The notes beneath the pieces were generated by a model. That model did no database searches. It was not told where the DNA came from and saw only the letters and a program-made list of their open reading frames with translations. A stretch of DNA of 64,000 nucleotides from Candidatus Tumulicola sp. Its GTDB lineage: Bacteria > Vulcanimicrobiota > Vulcanimicrobiia > Vulcanimicrobiales > Vulcanimicrobiaceae. Position 1 is the stretch's first letter, and each line of letters begins with the position of its first letter. Shown in pieces: positions 9,313 to 18,385 of the stretch. Made by a program: the position numbers and the translations under genes. Location: assembly GCA_036490475.1 (NCBI GenBank), contig DASXDT010000005.1:124001-188000 (forward strand), read 5' to 3'.

Positions 9313-10229
9313 GGATATCTTCCCGTCGCCAAGCCGGTGATGAATGCACACAGCATCAAACCGCCACCGGCCAGCGCTAGCGGTAACGACGCATCGATTT
9401 CCTGATTGCGCACCGTCGTCAGGCGCGCAAGACGCGCCAATGCGTCGTGCAGCTGCACCGCATTTTCGGCGCGCGCGTACGCCCCGCCGCTGGCTTCCGC
9501 GTACTGTCGCAAGGCGTCCTCATCGATCGTGGCCTCGTCGTTGGTCCCCGGAATTAGGCCGCCTTGTTGCGTGCCGATGCCGACCGTGTACACCGGAACG
9601 TGGTGTTGCCCCAACCACTGCGCGGCCTCGATCGGATCCGAACCGGCGTTGTTGACGCCGTCGGTGATCAGTACGACGACGCGATGGCCGGCGGCCGGGA
9701 GATTCTGCGCGGCTAGCCGCAGCGCGTCGCCGATTGCCGTCGCGCCGTCGGGTTGCGGCAAATTATCGAGCGATGCCGAGACCGCCGTGCGGTCGGAACT
9801 GAGCGGCTGCACCATCTCCGCTCCAGCGGCAAACGCAATGATGCCGATTTTCGTACCGGCCGGCGTCTCGTTGATGAACGCCCGCGCCGCAGCTTTGGCA
9901 GCTTCGGCACGCGTCGGCGCGACGTCGGTCGACGCCATCGAGCCGGACGTATCGATGCAGATGAACACTTGTCCATCGTGAATCGGCAGCGGTACCGTCA
10001 CGTGCGGTCGCGCCGCCGCACCGAGCAAGCCGGCGACGCCCGCCACTAACGCGATCGTTAACGCGCGCGGAATCCATGCCCGCGGGCGAATCGCTTGCGC
10101 AAAAAAGTCGACGTTAGAATAGGCGAGATCGCGCGCGGTCGTTCTCCGCTGAAGCCGCACGATGAGGATCGCGAACGCAATAACCAGCACCACGGCAAAC
10201 AGCAACCACCACGGATGCTCGACGCTCAC
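9309..10229 (-). CDS. VWA-domain membrane protein (BatA-like)
   Basis: 306 aa. An N-terminal membrane segment (WWLLFAVVLVIAFAILIV), a second near residues 57-72 (ALTIALVAGVAGLLGAAA), a von Willebrand A domain with a MIDAS motif DTSGSMAST, a TDGVNNAG loop, and a C-terminal membrane segment (LPLALAGGGLMLCAFITGLA). This is the BatA layout, with the VWA domain presumably periplasmic and metal-dependent in binding. The GTG start overlaps the TGA of the DUF58 gene. In related operons the VWA protein is a partner of the MoxR AAA+ ATPase in metal insertion or envelope complex maturation; the client here is unknown. Confidence 0.9.
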   Translation of the reverse strand: MSVEHPWWLLFAVVLVIAFAILIVRLQRRTTARDLAYSNVDFFAQAIRPRAWIPRALTIALVAGVAGLLGAAARPHVTVPLPIHDGQVFICIDTSGSMASTDVAPTRAEAAKAAARAFINETPAGTKIGIIAFAAGAEMVQPLSSDRTAVSASLDNLPQPDGATAIGDALRLAAQNLPAAGHRVVVLITDGVNNAGSDPIEAAQWLGQHHVPVYTVGIGTQQGGLIPGTNDEATIDEDALRQYAEASGGAYARAENAVQLHDALARLARLTTVRNQEIDASLPLALAGGGLMLCAFITGLATGRYP

Positions 10230-11047
10230 GCCGGCACCCCGCGATACGCCAGTCCAAATGCTTCATGCAACGAGCCTCCGCCGTCGCGCTCGTGCAGCAG
10301 GCCGGTGCGCCAGTTCGCTTGCGCGAAACGCTGTACGACGCTCGACTCGCGCGCTCGGACGGCGCGAGCGTAAGCGCGGCGCTCGCGTCCTCCGACGTAC
10401 GCGCGAACCGCTCCGCCTTCGGCTCCGCGTACGCGAACGATGCCGCCCAACGGCAAGCCGTCGTACCACGGATCGCGCGCGACCAGCACCGTGCAATCGA
10501 AGCGCGCTCCAAGGCGATGCACCAATGCGTCGTCGCCGGCGCCGAGATCGAACCAATCGCCGATCGCTAGCAACGCGGTGCCGCGCGGCAATGCATTCAG
10601 CGCCGTCTGGAAAGCGCGCGCACAATCGAACGGGCCCGGCTGCGCCGATGCGGCGATCGCTGCGTGACGCGAGCGTTGCAGCGCTGCGGGCGTCATCCAA
10701 TCGGACGCGACGTTGATGCACCGGTCGTCGGCGGTCGCAGCTCCGAACCACGCCGACGTCGCTTCGGCAGCCGCAGATAGCAACGGCCTGCGGCGACCGA
10801 CGCGCATCGATCCCGACCCGTCGACGATGGCGGCCAACGTCAACGCAACGTCTTCGAGAACCACCCGCGATTGCAACGTCGCCGCGCGCGCGGTTGCCGC
10901 CCAATCGATGCGTCGCACGTCGTCGCCGGGGACGTAGGCGCGCAACTCGACGAACTCGTAGCCGTCGCCACGATAGACCGTCGGCGATCCCGCCCCTAGC
11001 GCGCGCGGTCGCCGCTTACCTCGCAACAACGCGTCGCGAATCGTCAT
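10226..11047 (-). CDS. DUF58 protein of the MoxR module
   Basis: 273 aa, cytoplasmic, with the DUF58 signature GDDVRRIDWAATAR at about residues 41-54 and a degenerate VWA-like fold after it (AAIVDGSGSMRVG). DUF58 proteins nearly always sit between a MoxR ATPase and VWA proteins and are thought to be adaptors. It starts 7 nt after the MoxR stop and its own stop overlaps the VWA start. The C-terminus is arginine-rich and ends in GLAYRGVPA. The client of this complex cannot be inferred. Confidence 0.9.
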   Translation of the reverse strand: MTIRDALLRGKRRPRALGAGSPTVYRGDGYEFVELRAYVPGDDVRRIDWAATARAATLQSRVVLEDVALTLAAIVDGSGSMRVGRRRPLLSAAAEATSAWFGAATADDRCINVASDWMTPAALQRSRHAAIAASAQPGPFDCARAFQTALNALPRGTALLAIGDWFDLGAGDDALVHRLGARFDCTVLVARDPWYDGLPLGGIVRVRGAEGGAVRAYVGGRERRAYARAVRARESSVVQRFAQANWRTGLLHERDGGGSLHEAFGLAYRGVPA

Positions 11048-11054
11048 GCTGCGA

Positions 11055-12026
11055 CTACGGCGCGGGAATCGCGGAGATCAGTGCGTCAATCGCGCGGTCG
11101 ACCGCGACGCCTTCTGTAGCCATCCGGTAGTTGAATCCGATCCGATGCCGCAGCGCGTCCGGCGCGACCGCCCGCACGTCGTCCGGCAACGCGAAGTCGC
11201 GCCCGGCCAGAAACGCACGCGCTCGCGCCAGATTCGCCAAGGCGAGTGTCGCTCGGGGACTCGCACCGTAATCGATCAACTCGGCACATGAAATCGTCCG
11301 GCCGGCCGCGCTCGTCACCGAAACGCGGTCGCCTTCGCGCGTGATCGCGACCAACTCGACGATGTAGCGTTTCAACTTCTCATCGATGTGGACGGCGTGC
11401 GCTTGCACGCGCCAGGCTGCGACGTCGGCTAACGTCGCCACGCCGCGGACCGGTTGGGTATCGGCCAACGCGAACCGGTCGAGAATCTGCAACTCTTCGT
11501 CGCGGGACGGATAGCCGACGTCGACTTTGATGAGAAACCGGTCCATCTGCGCGATCGGAAGCGCATACGTGCCTTCGGCATCGAGCGGATTCATGGTCGC
11601 CATTACGACGAACGGGTCCGGCAGCGGGTGCGTCTGCGGGCCGATCGTCACTTGGCGCTCTTGCATCGCTTCCAAAAGCGCCGATTGCACTTTAGCCGGC
11701 GCGCGGTTGATCTCGTCGGCCAACACGACGTTGGCGAAGATCGGGCCTAGTACCGTGGTAAAGGCGCTTTCGCGTTGATCGAACACGCGCGTGCCGACGA
11801 TGTCGCTCGGAAGCAGATCGGGCGTAAACTGAATGCGCTTGAACGTGCCGTCCAGCGCCGCCGCCATCGCGCGGCAGGCCAGCGTCTTGGCCAAACCGGG
11901 CGGACCCTCGAGCAGCACGTGTCCGTTCGCCAAGAGCGCCATGAGCAAGGCTTCGACCACATTAGACTGACCGACGATGGTTTCGGAAAGCGCCGCCGAG
12001 AGCGCGTGGGGAGTCCGTTCGTTCAT
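11055..12026 (-). CDS. MoxR-family AAA+ ATPase
   Basis: 323 aa chaperone-like ATPase. Walker A is GPPGLAKT (about residues 40-47), Walker B is VVLADEINRA, with the MoxR-typical NRAPAKVQSALLEAMQE and MATMNPLDAEGTYALP (sensor 1) following, then the helical lid (ARARAFLAGRDFALPDDV). MoxR proteins remodel or load cofactors into partner proteins through VWA/DUF58 adaptors, both encoded just downstream. The ATG overlaps the TGA of the upstream BatD-like gene (ATGA). Confidence 0.95.
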   Translation of the reverse strand: MNERTPHALSAALSETIVGQSNVVEALLMALLANGHVLLEGPPGLAKTLACRAMAAALDGTFKRIQFTPDLLPSDIVGTRVFDQRESAFTTVLGPIFANVVLADEINRAPAKVQSALLEAMQERQVTIGPQTHPLPDPFVVMATMNPLDAEGTYALPIAQMDRFLIKVDVGYPSRDEELQILDRFALADTQPVRGVATLADVAAWRVQAHAVHIDEKLKRYIVELVAITREGDRVSVTSAAGRTISCAELIDYGASPRATLALANLARARAFLAGRDFALPDDVRAVAPDALRHRIGFNYRMATEGVAVDRAIDALISAIPAP

Positions 12027-12901
12027 CCGATGTTACGCTCCAGCGCAAGACATGCGTCCGAGATTGCGCCCGGAAGATCCGAATCGTAGGTAAATGCGGC
12101 GCGTTCCAACGCGATCAGCAATCCGCGCATCGGCTCGGCGCCGGCGCGCGGCAATCGCAAAACCGCCGACAACGTCTCGCCTTCGTCGGCACCGATCAGG
12201 CGCCACACGGCCCCGCGAACCGCAACCGCCATTAGGCGCGTCGGATCCGCCCGCAACACCAGTAACGCATCCGCCAATTGGTCGTGGATCGTACGCGGGG
12301 GCATCGCCGGCGCTTCGTCGACCACCGGCGGCGCCGTGCGAATATCTGCAACCGCGCCCCGGCGTGCGATCGCGATGACGATCGCCACGATAACGATCAT
12401 AACGATGAGCCAGAAGACGACGATGAGGAACGCGCGACGCAAGTCGAAGCCGCTCGCCGCGTTCACGAGACTCGCCGTAGGCGAGTCAACCACGGTCAAC
12501 GTTAGACCGTTGGTGGAATATTGCTTGGCGCGTTTGTCGCGGGCATCGATCGCTTGCAGAACGGCCGGCGCGATCGCCAGCGCGCCGGCCGCGTGCGCCG
12601 CGACGGAAATCGTTTCGCGATACGTCGATCCGCCGGGTCCGGCGCTTACTTCGCGCTCGTCGCCCAGCAATTCGAGCGACGCGAGCAGCGGAAGCTCGAG
12701 GTTGCCGATCGAGCCGACGTTCTCACGCACGCGCAACGTGACCGTTAGGTGAAACGGTACGTCGACGTGCGGCGTCGACGTGTCGGACGACAGCGTGAAG
12801 CTCTGCACCGTCAGATGCTGCAGCGACTGCGCGCCGGCGTGTGCCGGTGCGAGCGCGAGCGCTATCGCTAGCGCTGCGATAAGCCGGCGGATTCGAACCA
12901 T
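12023..12901 (-). CDS. BatD-like exported protein with one membrane segment
   Basis: 292 aa. A Sec signal peptide (LIAALAIALALAPAHAGA) leads an Ig-like beta domain (TSTPHVDVPFHLTVTLRVRE, LELLGDEREVSAGPGGSTYR), a membrane segment at about residues 160-180 (AFLIVVFWLIVMIVIVAIVI) and a cytoplasmic helical tail of about 110 aa. This is a shortened BatD/oxygen-tolerance-type layout, and its position before MoxR, DUF58 and VWA supports the call. The start lies 34 nt inside the end of carA, so translation is probably coupled to carA. The family identity is inferred from layout rather than a diagnostic motif. Confidence 0.75.
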   Translation of the reverse strand: MVRIRRLIAALAIALALAPAHAGAQSLQHLTVQSFTLSSDTSTPHVDVPFHLTVTLRVRENVGSIGNLELPLLASLELLGDEREVSAGPGGSTYRETISVAAHAAGALAIAPAVLQAIDARDKRAKQYSTNGLTLTVVDSPTASLVNAASGFDLRRAFLIVVFWLIVMIVIVAIVIAIARRGAVADIRTAPPVVDEAPAMPPRTIHDQLADALLVLRADPTRLMAVAVRGAVWRLIGADEGETLSAVLRLPRAGAEPMRGLLIALERAAFTYDSDLPGAISDACLALERNIG

Positions 12902-13956
12902 TGCTTGAAGAGTTTACGAGCGTCGAACGGACCGGGCGACGCTTCGGGGTGAAACTGCACGCCGGCGATCGGCAGCGTACGATGTTGGAAACCTTCGTTG
13001 GTCCCGTCGTTTAGATTGGTCATCGTTGCCTCTAACTCGGCCGGTAGCGACGATGCGTCGACCGCATAGCCGTGATTGTGCGCGGTGACGATCACCTCGC
13101 CGCTACGTTCCTGCACCGGTTGATTTCCGCCCCGATGGCCGTACGGAAGTTTGTACGTGCGTCCACCGTACGCCAATGCCAGTAATTGGTGCCCCAAACA
13201 GATGCCGAAGAGCGGCGTGCTGTCGCTCAATGCGCGCAAGGTCTCGATCGTTTCCGGCAAATCGGTCGGATCGCCGGGTCCGGGCGATACGAATACCGCC
13301 TGTGGAGCGGTGGCGAGCACGTCGTCACTCGATGCATCGTAGGGCAATACCGTTATTCGAGCGCCGAGTGCTTGGAGTTCCCGGAGAATCGCCCGCTTGA
13401 CACCGCAATCGATTAGCGTAACGGGTACGCCGCCTACCGGCCCTTCCACGGTCGCCGTTTGGGTTGCCACCGAGGCGACCAAGCCGGCATTCGCGTTCCC
13501 GCGAACGAATTCGGCCAGCTTACGCTCGGCGTCGGCCAACGCGCCTTCACCAACCGCCAACGCACCGGCGATCGTGCCGTGCTCGCGTAACGCGATGGTA
13601 ATCGAGCGTGTGTCGGCGCCGATGAGCGCGGGAACGTCTTGCTCGACCAGCCATGACGACAAATCGGTTCGACTTAGATGGTGCGACGGGTGCGTTGCAA
13701 TCTGCTTGACCACGGCGCCCGCCGCGCACGCGCGCGAATATTGGCTGGCGCTACCCGAAATGCCGTAATTCCCGATCATCGGATAGGTGAAGGTCAGAAT
13801 CTGGCCGGCGTACGACGGATCGGTCAGCGCTTCTTCGTAGCCGGTCATGCCGGTGTAGAACACCGCCTCGCCCAGCGCCAGCCCATCGGTCAAGCCGTAG
13901 CCGTCGAAGCGGCTCCCATCGGCGAGAAACAGGGCGGCCGGAGGCGAGGAATGCAT
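12868..13956 (-). CDS. carA: carbamoyl-phosphate synthase small subunit
   Basis: Glutaminase subunit that hydrolyses glutamine and passes ammonia to CarB. 362 aa, slightly short of typical ~380. The N-terminal domain has LFLADGSRFDGYGL and TGMTGYEEALTDPSYAGQI. The class I amidotransferase domain has the nucleophile elbow FGICLGHQLLALAYGG and the His-Glu pair in VQFHPEASPGP. The gene opens the transcription unit that continues into the BatD-like/MoxR/DUF58/VWA genes and pdxH, while carB is 5.5 kb downstream. Confidence 0.97.
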   Translation of the reverse strand: MHSSPPAALFLADGSRFDGYGLTDGLALGEAVFYTGMTGYEEALTDPSYAGQILTFTYPMIGNYGISGSASQYSRACAAGAVVKQIATHPSHHLSRTDLSSWLVEQDVPALIGADTRSITIALREHGTIAGALAVGEGALADAERKLAEFVRGNANAGLVASVATQTATVEGPVGGVPVTLIDCGVKRAILRELQALGARITVLPYDASSDDVLATAPQAVFVSPGPGDPTDLPETIETLRALSDSTPLFGICLGHQLLALAYGGRTYKLPYGHRGGNQPVQERSGEVIVTAHNHGYAVDASSLPAELEATMTNLNDGTNEGFQHRTLPIAGVQFHPEASPGPFDARKLFKQWFESAGLSQR

Positions 13957-14009
13957 CGGCCGTTCGGGTTAGCGCCGGGTCTCGCGGGTCCCTGGGAGGA
14001 GCGCTCGCC

Positions 14010-15521
14010 CTACTCCGTATCGACCGGCGTGTAGTCGGGTGGTAACTTCATGAAGTATGCCCGATCGTGGCTCGGATTCTCGGGTGCGATCGGCACGAAC
14101 TTCCGCGGTTTCTTCGTAAAGTCGAAAACGTCGGTCAGATTGTTGGCCCGCACGTCGGTCGTGTTCAAGCTATCGAGCCCGAAGGTCGTCTCCATAAACT
14201 TCAAGATGCTGCCGAACTCGTATTGCGTGTGCGACACGTAACCTTTCTTGGCATAGGGTGAAATAACGAGCAGCGGGACCCGAAAACCGAGTCCGCGATA
14301 ATCGAGTTGCGGCGGCGAAATGTGATCCCAATATCCGCCCCAATCGTCCCACACGATGATGATCGCGGTCGAATTCCAGTATTTGCTCTCACCGATCGCG
14401 TTGACGACGGAGGCCACCCAATCGGGCCCGGTATCGACGGACTTGTAATGTTGGATACTGTAATGGTCGGACTCCACGCCGGTTGGAATCACCCAGCTAA
14501 CCCCGGGCAGCGCAACGGGGCCGGGAGTGTTCGGCGTCGGACACGGGCTCGTAACCGTTCCGACGTCGCAGAACACGTTGGTGTTGGGCCACGAAACGCA
14601 GTTGACCGTTGCGTTGCAAGTAAACGGAACTTTGAATTTCGTCGGCCACTCACTGCTATAACGTACGGCGGAGATGCCGTCGAACGCGTTCCACATTTGT
14701 CCGCCGTCGTCGGGCCACGGGGGGACGTAATATCGCCAGCTCACGCCTTTGGCTTCGAGCGTATCGCGCATGGTCTCGTACGTCATGCACGGGAAAGGAC
14801 CGGCGAGGTTATACTGTTGTTTCGAACTCAGCAGTGGCGTCTGCGTGTACGGCGTATCGTCGCAACCCCACTTGCTGGCGCCATGGTCCTCGGGGAGATC
14901 CACTAAACTCTCCCCTTTCTCGTAGGTTGCATCGCCGCGGATCAGCGTTTGATGGGCGGTATAACTTGCGCTGAACTCGGTGGGAAACATGCGATCGCCT
15001 AAGACGTAACTTTTTGCTAACGCCCAGTACGGCCTGATATCGGCCGGATCGGTAACGCGATAGACCCAGTTTTTCTTCGGGTATTGCAGGCTATCGACGT
15101 ACGCAAACCCGTCCATTCTGCCGTCGTCGTATTCCATTTTGAACGTCGGACAGTAGGTATGGCCGGGATCGTTTATTCCGGCTAACGGCTGATGGAATTT
15201 GATGTTGATGGGCGTCGGACTGGGGCCGGGGCTCGGTGTGTTCAGCTCCGGACATGGGCTCGACGCGGTCCGCGGACCCGGTTCCGCGCCGGAACCGGGG
15301 GCCGTCATTATACAGTCCGTGCCCTTAAAACAATCGAATAGATTGTCGAACGTGCGATTCTCTTGCACGATGACGACGATGTGTTGGATCTTTCCGCTGC
15401 TAGCCTGCTGTCTGGCGAGCGCTGGAAGATCGCCCGTTGCGTTCGACGTCGAAACGCCCGAGCATCCAACCGCTATGCTAACCGCAAGGAGACATGCTAG
15501 AGCAACGAGTTTCTTTGACAC
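14010..15521 (-). CDS. secreted AcpA/phospholipase C-type phosphoesterase, copy 1
   Basis: 503 aa lipoprotein (lipobox AVGC about residue 20). The alkaline-phosphatase-fold phosphoesterase family is shown by [19 protein letters not shown] near residue 45, with the catalytic/metal-binding ENRTFDN, and by IIVWDDWGGYWDHISPP near residue 380, with metal-binding Asp and His. Members hydrolyse phosphomonoesters or phospholipids outside the cytoplasm; the substrate is not predictable. It ends in TPVDTE, identical to the ending of the neighbour at 15528-17030, with which it forms a tandem duplicate separated by 6 nt. Confidence 0.88.
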   Translation of the reverse strand: MSKKLVALACLLAVSIAVGCSGVSTSNATGDLPALARQQASSGKIQHIVVIVQENRTFDNLFDCFKGTDCIMTAPGSGAEPGPRTASSPCPELNTPSPGPSPTPINIKFHQPLAGINDPGHTYCPTFKMEYDDGRMDGFAYVDSLQYPKKNWVYRVTDPADIRPYWALAKSYVLGDRMFPTEFSASYTAHQTLIRGDATYEKGESLVDLPEDHGASKWGCDDTPYTQTPLLSSKQQYNLAGPFPCMTYETMRDTLEAKGVSWRYYVPPWPDDGGQMWNAFDGISAVRYSSEWPTKFKVPFTCNATVNCVSWPNTNVFCDVGTVTSPCPTPNTPGPVALPGVSWVIPTGVESDHYSIQHYKSVDTGPDWVASVVNAIGESKYWNSTAIIIVWDDWGGYWDHISPPQLDYRGLGFRVPLLVISPYAKKGYVSHTQYEFGSILKFMETTFGLDSLNTTDVRANNLTDVFDFTKKPRKFVPIAPENPSHDRAYFMKLPPDYTPVDTE

Positions 15522-15527
15522 CGTTTG

Positions 15528-17030
15528 TTACTCCGTATCGACCGGTGTGGTATCGGGCCGGCGTTCGAGGAAGAACTGCAGGTCTTCATTCTTCTTCAAG
15601 GGCTTAATCGGAACGAACGCGCGCGGCTTTTGATTAAAAAAGAACGAATCGGTGATGTTGGCGGCGCGTCGATCGGTCGTTCCCAGGCTGGGAAGTCCGA
15701 ACGTGCCCTCGATAAACTTTAACACGCTGCCAAACTCGTACTGCGTGTGCGATACGTAGCCTTTCTTGGCATACGGCGAGATGATGATCAACGGGACGCG
15801 GAAACCCAAGCCCGCATAATCGAGTTGCGGCGGCTTTACGTGATCGTAGAATCCACCCCAGTCATCCCAGAAAATCACGATCGCGGTCGAGTCCCAATAC
15901 TTACTCTCGCCCACCGCATTGACGACGGACGTTACCCAATCCGGTCCGAGGTCCGTGCCTTGTCCGTCGGCATGATCGGATTCTTCATTGGTCGGAATGA
16001 CCCACGACACGGCCGGCAATACCGCCGGTCCGTTGGATTTCGGCGTCGGGCACTTTCCGCCGGTCTTCCCGGAGATATCGCACAAAATGTTCGTGTTGGG
16101 CCACGACACGCAGCTGCCGGTGCAGTTGAAGTTTTTCGACGACGGCCATTCGTCGCTGTACCGCACGGCTTTGACGCCGTCGAACGCATTCCACATCTGG
16201 CCGCCATCGAAGCCAAACGGCGGCGCGTAATATCTCCACGATATCTTGGCCGCATCCAAGGTGTCCCGGATCGTTTCGTACGTCATGCACGGAAACGGTC
16301 CGTTGTGAACGTAGAGATGTTGCGACGTGATGAGCGGCGTCTTGCTGTCCGGCTGGTCGTCGCAGCCCCAGTTGCTCGTATTCTCGCTATTCCAGGGAAA
16401 ATCGACGAGACTCTTGCCGGTTTCGTAGGTCGTGTCGCCGCGAATCAAGTCTTGATGCGCCGTGTAGCTTCCGCTGAACTCCGTCGGGAACATGCGATCG
16501 CCAAGGACGTATTGCGACGCCATATCCCAATACGGCTGAATCTGCTTGGGGTTCGTGACTCGATACGTGTACGACTCACACGGCTTGTGGAATACGCAGT
16601 CGGCCTCCCAGTAGAAACCGTCCATCCGGCCCTTATCGTATTCGACTTTGAAGCCCGGACAATAGAAGTGGTTCGGGTCCAGGTCGACGAGCGGAACGTT
16701 GAACTGCAACGCGATCGGGGTCGGGGTCGGCCCCGGCGGGAGCGTGTGCAGTGCCGGACACGGACTCGGCTCGGACGACGGGCCCGGTTTTGCGCCGGGG
16801 CCAGGCGCCGTTTTTACGCACTCGGTTCCCGGAAAGCAGTCAAAGAAATTATCGAACGTACGATTCTCTTGAACGATGACGACGATGTGTTTGATCTTGT
16901 TCCCTTGTCCCGCGTCTGCCAACGAGAACGCTTGCGCACCGGCGTAACCGCTCGGCATCGGCGTACCGGAGCAACCGACCGCGACCGCGACCGCTAACAC
17001 GAGACATACTGAAACCAAGGACCTGAACAC
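15528..17030 (-). CDS. secreted AcpA/phospholipase C-type phosphoesterase, copy 2
   Basis: 500 aa lipoprotein (lipobox [15 protein letters not shown]). Same family and domain order as the following gene: [18 protein letters not shown] and [17 protein letters not shown] carry the metal ligands and nucleophile region. The two proteins share long identical blocks, for example [18 protein letters not shown], so they arose by tandem duplication. It has extra residues ([17 protein letters not shown]) that may form a disulfide-bonded loop. Many Cys residues are spaced as expected for an exported, disulfide-containing enzyme. A third relative starts at 63219. Confidence 0.88.
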   Translation of the reverse strand: MFRSLVSVCLVLAVAVAVGCSGTPMPSGYAGAQAFSLADAGQGNKIKHIVVIVQENRTFDNFFDCFPGTECVKTAPGPGAKPGPSSEPSPCPALHTLPPGPTPTPIALQFNVPLVDLDPNHFYCPGFKVEYDKGRMDGFYWEADCVFHKPCESYTYRVTNPKQIQPYWDMASQYVLGDRMFPTEFSGSYTAHQDLIRGDTTYETGKSLVDFPWNSENTSNWGCDDQPDSKTPLITSQHLYVHNGPFPCMTYETIRDTLDAAKISWRYYAPPFGFDGGQMWNAFDGVKAVRYSDEWPSSKNFNCTGSCVSWPNTNILCDISGKTGGKCPTPKSNGPAVLPAVSWVIPTNEESDHADGQGTDLGPDWVTSVVNAVGESKYWDSTAIVIFWDDWGGFYDHVKPPQLDYAGLGFRVPLIIISPYAKKGYVSHTQYEFGSVLKFIEGTFGLPSLGTTDRRAANITDSFFFNQKPRAFVPIKPLKKNEDLQFFLERRPDTTPVDTE

Positions 17031-17105
17031 ATCTTCTCAGTTACGAGGTCTCGATGCCAGTCCTCCCGCTCGCTTGCCGAACGCTTGGTTCGTCGATAAC
17101 CGAGG

Positions 17106-18365
17106 TTATAAATCTTCGCAAAATGCGACGATTCCGCCGACGATGGTCGCGATGATCCGCCGCGGAAGCGTTCGCCCGGCGAACGGCGTCACGCGGCCTT
17201 TCGACGCGAATTGTTGCGGATCGACGCGCCACGGACGGTCGGCGAACACCACCGCGTCGCCCGGACTCCCGACCCGAAGCGATCCACCCGGGATGTTGAG
17301 AATGCGCGCCGGAGCAGTCGACAACACTTCGACGTAACGCCGTAGCGACAAATCCTCGATCGCATACGCCAGCGCGCCGGCCGCAATCTCTAATCCGGTA
17401 AACCCGACCGCGGCGTGTTCGAAATCGCCAGACTTCTCTGCATCGGTGTGCGGTGCGTGATCGCTGGCGCACGCGTCGATGCTTCCATCGCGCACGCCTT
17501 GGCGCAGCGCCGCTGCATCGGCATGCGTTCGCAGCGGGGGGTTGACTTTCGCGGCCGATCCAAGCGTCGCGACGAGCTCGTCGGTAAAGGCCAGATGATG
17601 CGGCGTCACCTCGCACGTGACATGCGTAGCCTGCAACTTCGCCGCCCGCACGAGATCTAAACCGGCGGCGGTCGTAATGTGTGCGATGTGCCAGCGCTTG
17701 CGGGTTTCGATCGCGATCGTGCAATCGCGTGCGACGATCGACTCTTCGGCAATCGCCGGGCTTCCTTGCAAACCCAATCGCCGCGAGGTCACGCCTTCGT
17801 TCATCACACCGCCGGCCTTAATGCCTTCGTCTTCGCAATGCGAAATGAACGGCGCTTCGCCCGCGGCCGCCAACGCCGCCCGCACCAACAGTGCGGTATC
17901 CTCCACGGTCGACCCGTCGTCCGAAAACGCCACCGCGCCGGCGGCCTGGAGCGCGTGATAGTCGCACAGCTCGCGTCCGAGCCGGCCGCGCGTGATCGCG
18001 CCGATCGGATAGACGCGGCACTTCGCGCGTTCGGCGGCCGCCGCAACGACGGCCCGCAGCACCGCCGGATCGTCGAGTGCCGGTTCGGTGTTGGGCATAC
18101 ACGCGACGGCCGTGAAGCCGCCTCGCACGGCGGCATGTGTGCCGGTCACGATCGTTTCCTTTTCGGGAAATCCGGGTTCGCGTAAGTGGACGTGCATGTC
18201 GATGAAACCGGGCGATACGAACGCGTTGCTGGCATCGATCGCGATGTCCCCGTCCTCGAGAGCGATGTGCTCGCCGACCTCGACGACGATACCGTCGCGA
18301 ATGCGCACGTCCCGCAGGGCGTCGACGCCGATCGACGGATCGACCAATCGGCCGCCGGCGATCAC
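17106..18365 (-). CDS. pyrC: dihydroorotase
   Basis: Zinc amidohydrolase that cyclises carbamoyl aspartate to dihydroorotate. About 419 aa, class I type: metal-binding HVHLREPG, conserved CMPNTEP and FSDDG, the zinc ligands in HCED and HIAHITT, VTPHHL and the catalytic ASDHAPHT. The GTG at 18365 gives a normal N-terminus (IAGGRLVDP). A TTG at 18389 overlapping the pyrB stop would add eight residues and is also possible. It follows pyrB directly and ends the valS-pyrR-pyrB-pyrC run. Confidence 0.95.
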   Translation of the reverse strand: MIAGGRLVDPSIGVDALRDVRIRDGIVVEVGEHIALEDGDIAIDASNAFVSPGFIDMHVHLREPGFPEKETIVTGTHAAVRGGFTAVACMPNTEPALDDPAVLRAVVAAAAERAKCRVYPIGAITRGRLGRELCDYHALQAAGAVAFSDDGSTVEDTALLVRAALAAAGEAPFISHCEDEGIKAGGVMNEGVTSRRLGLQGSPAIAEESIVARDCTIAIETRKRWHIAHITTAAGLDLVRAAKLQATHVTCEVTPHHLAFTDELVATLGSAAKVNPPLRTHADAAALRQGVRDGSIDACASDHAPHTDAEKSGDFEHAAVGFTGLEIAAGALAYAIEDLSLRRYVEVLSTAPARILNIPGGSLRVGSPGDAVVFADRPWRVDPQQFASKGRVTPFAGRTLPRRIIATIVGGIVAFCEDL

Positions 18366-18385
18366 GACGCTACCACCGCCGGCGA

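Noticed and set aside
15747..16997. A 416-codon plus-strand open frame antisense to a phosphoesterase gene.
   Set aside because: It mirrors the codon bias of the minus-strand gene, is arginine-rich, and has no recognisable motif.
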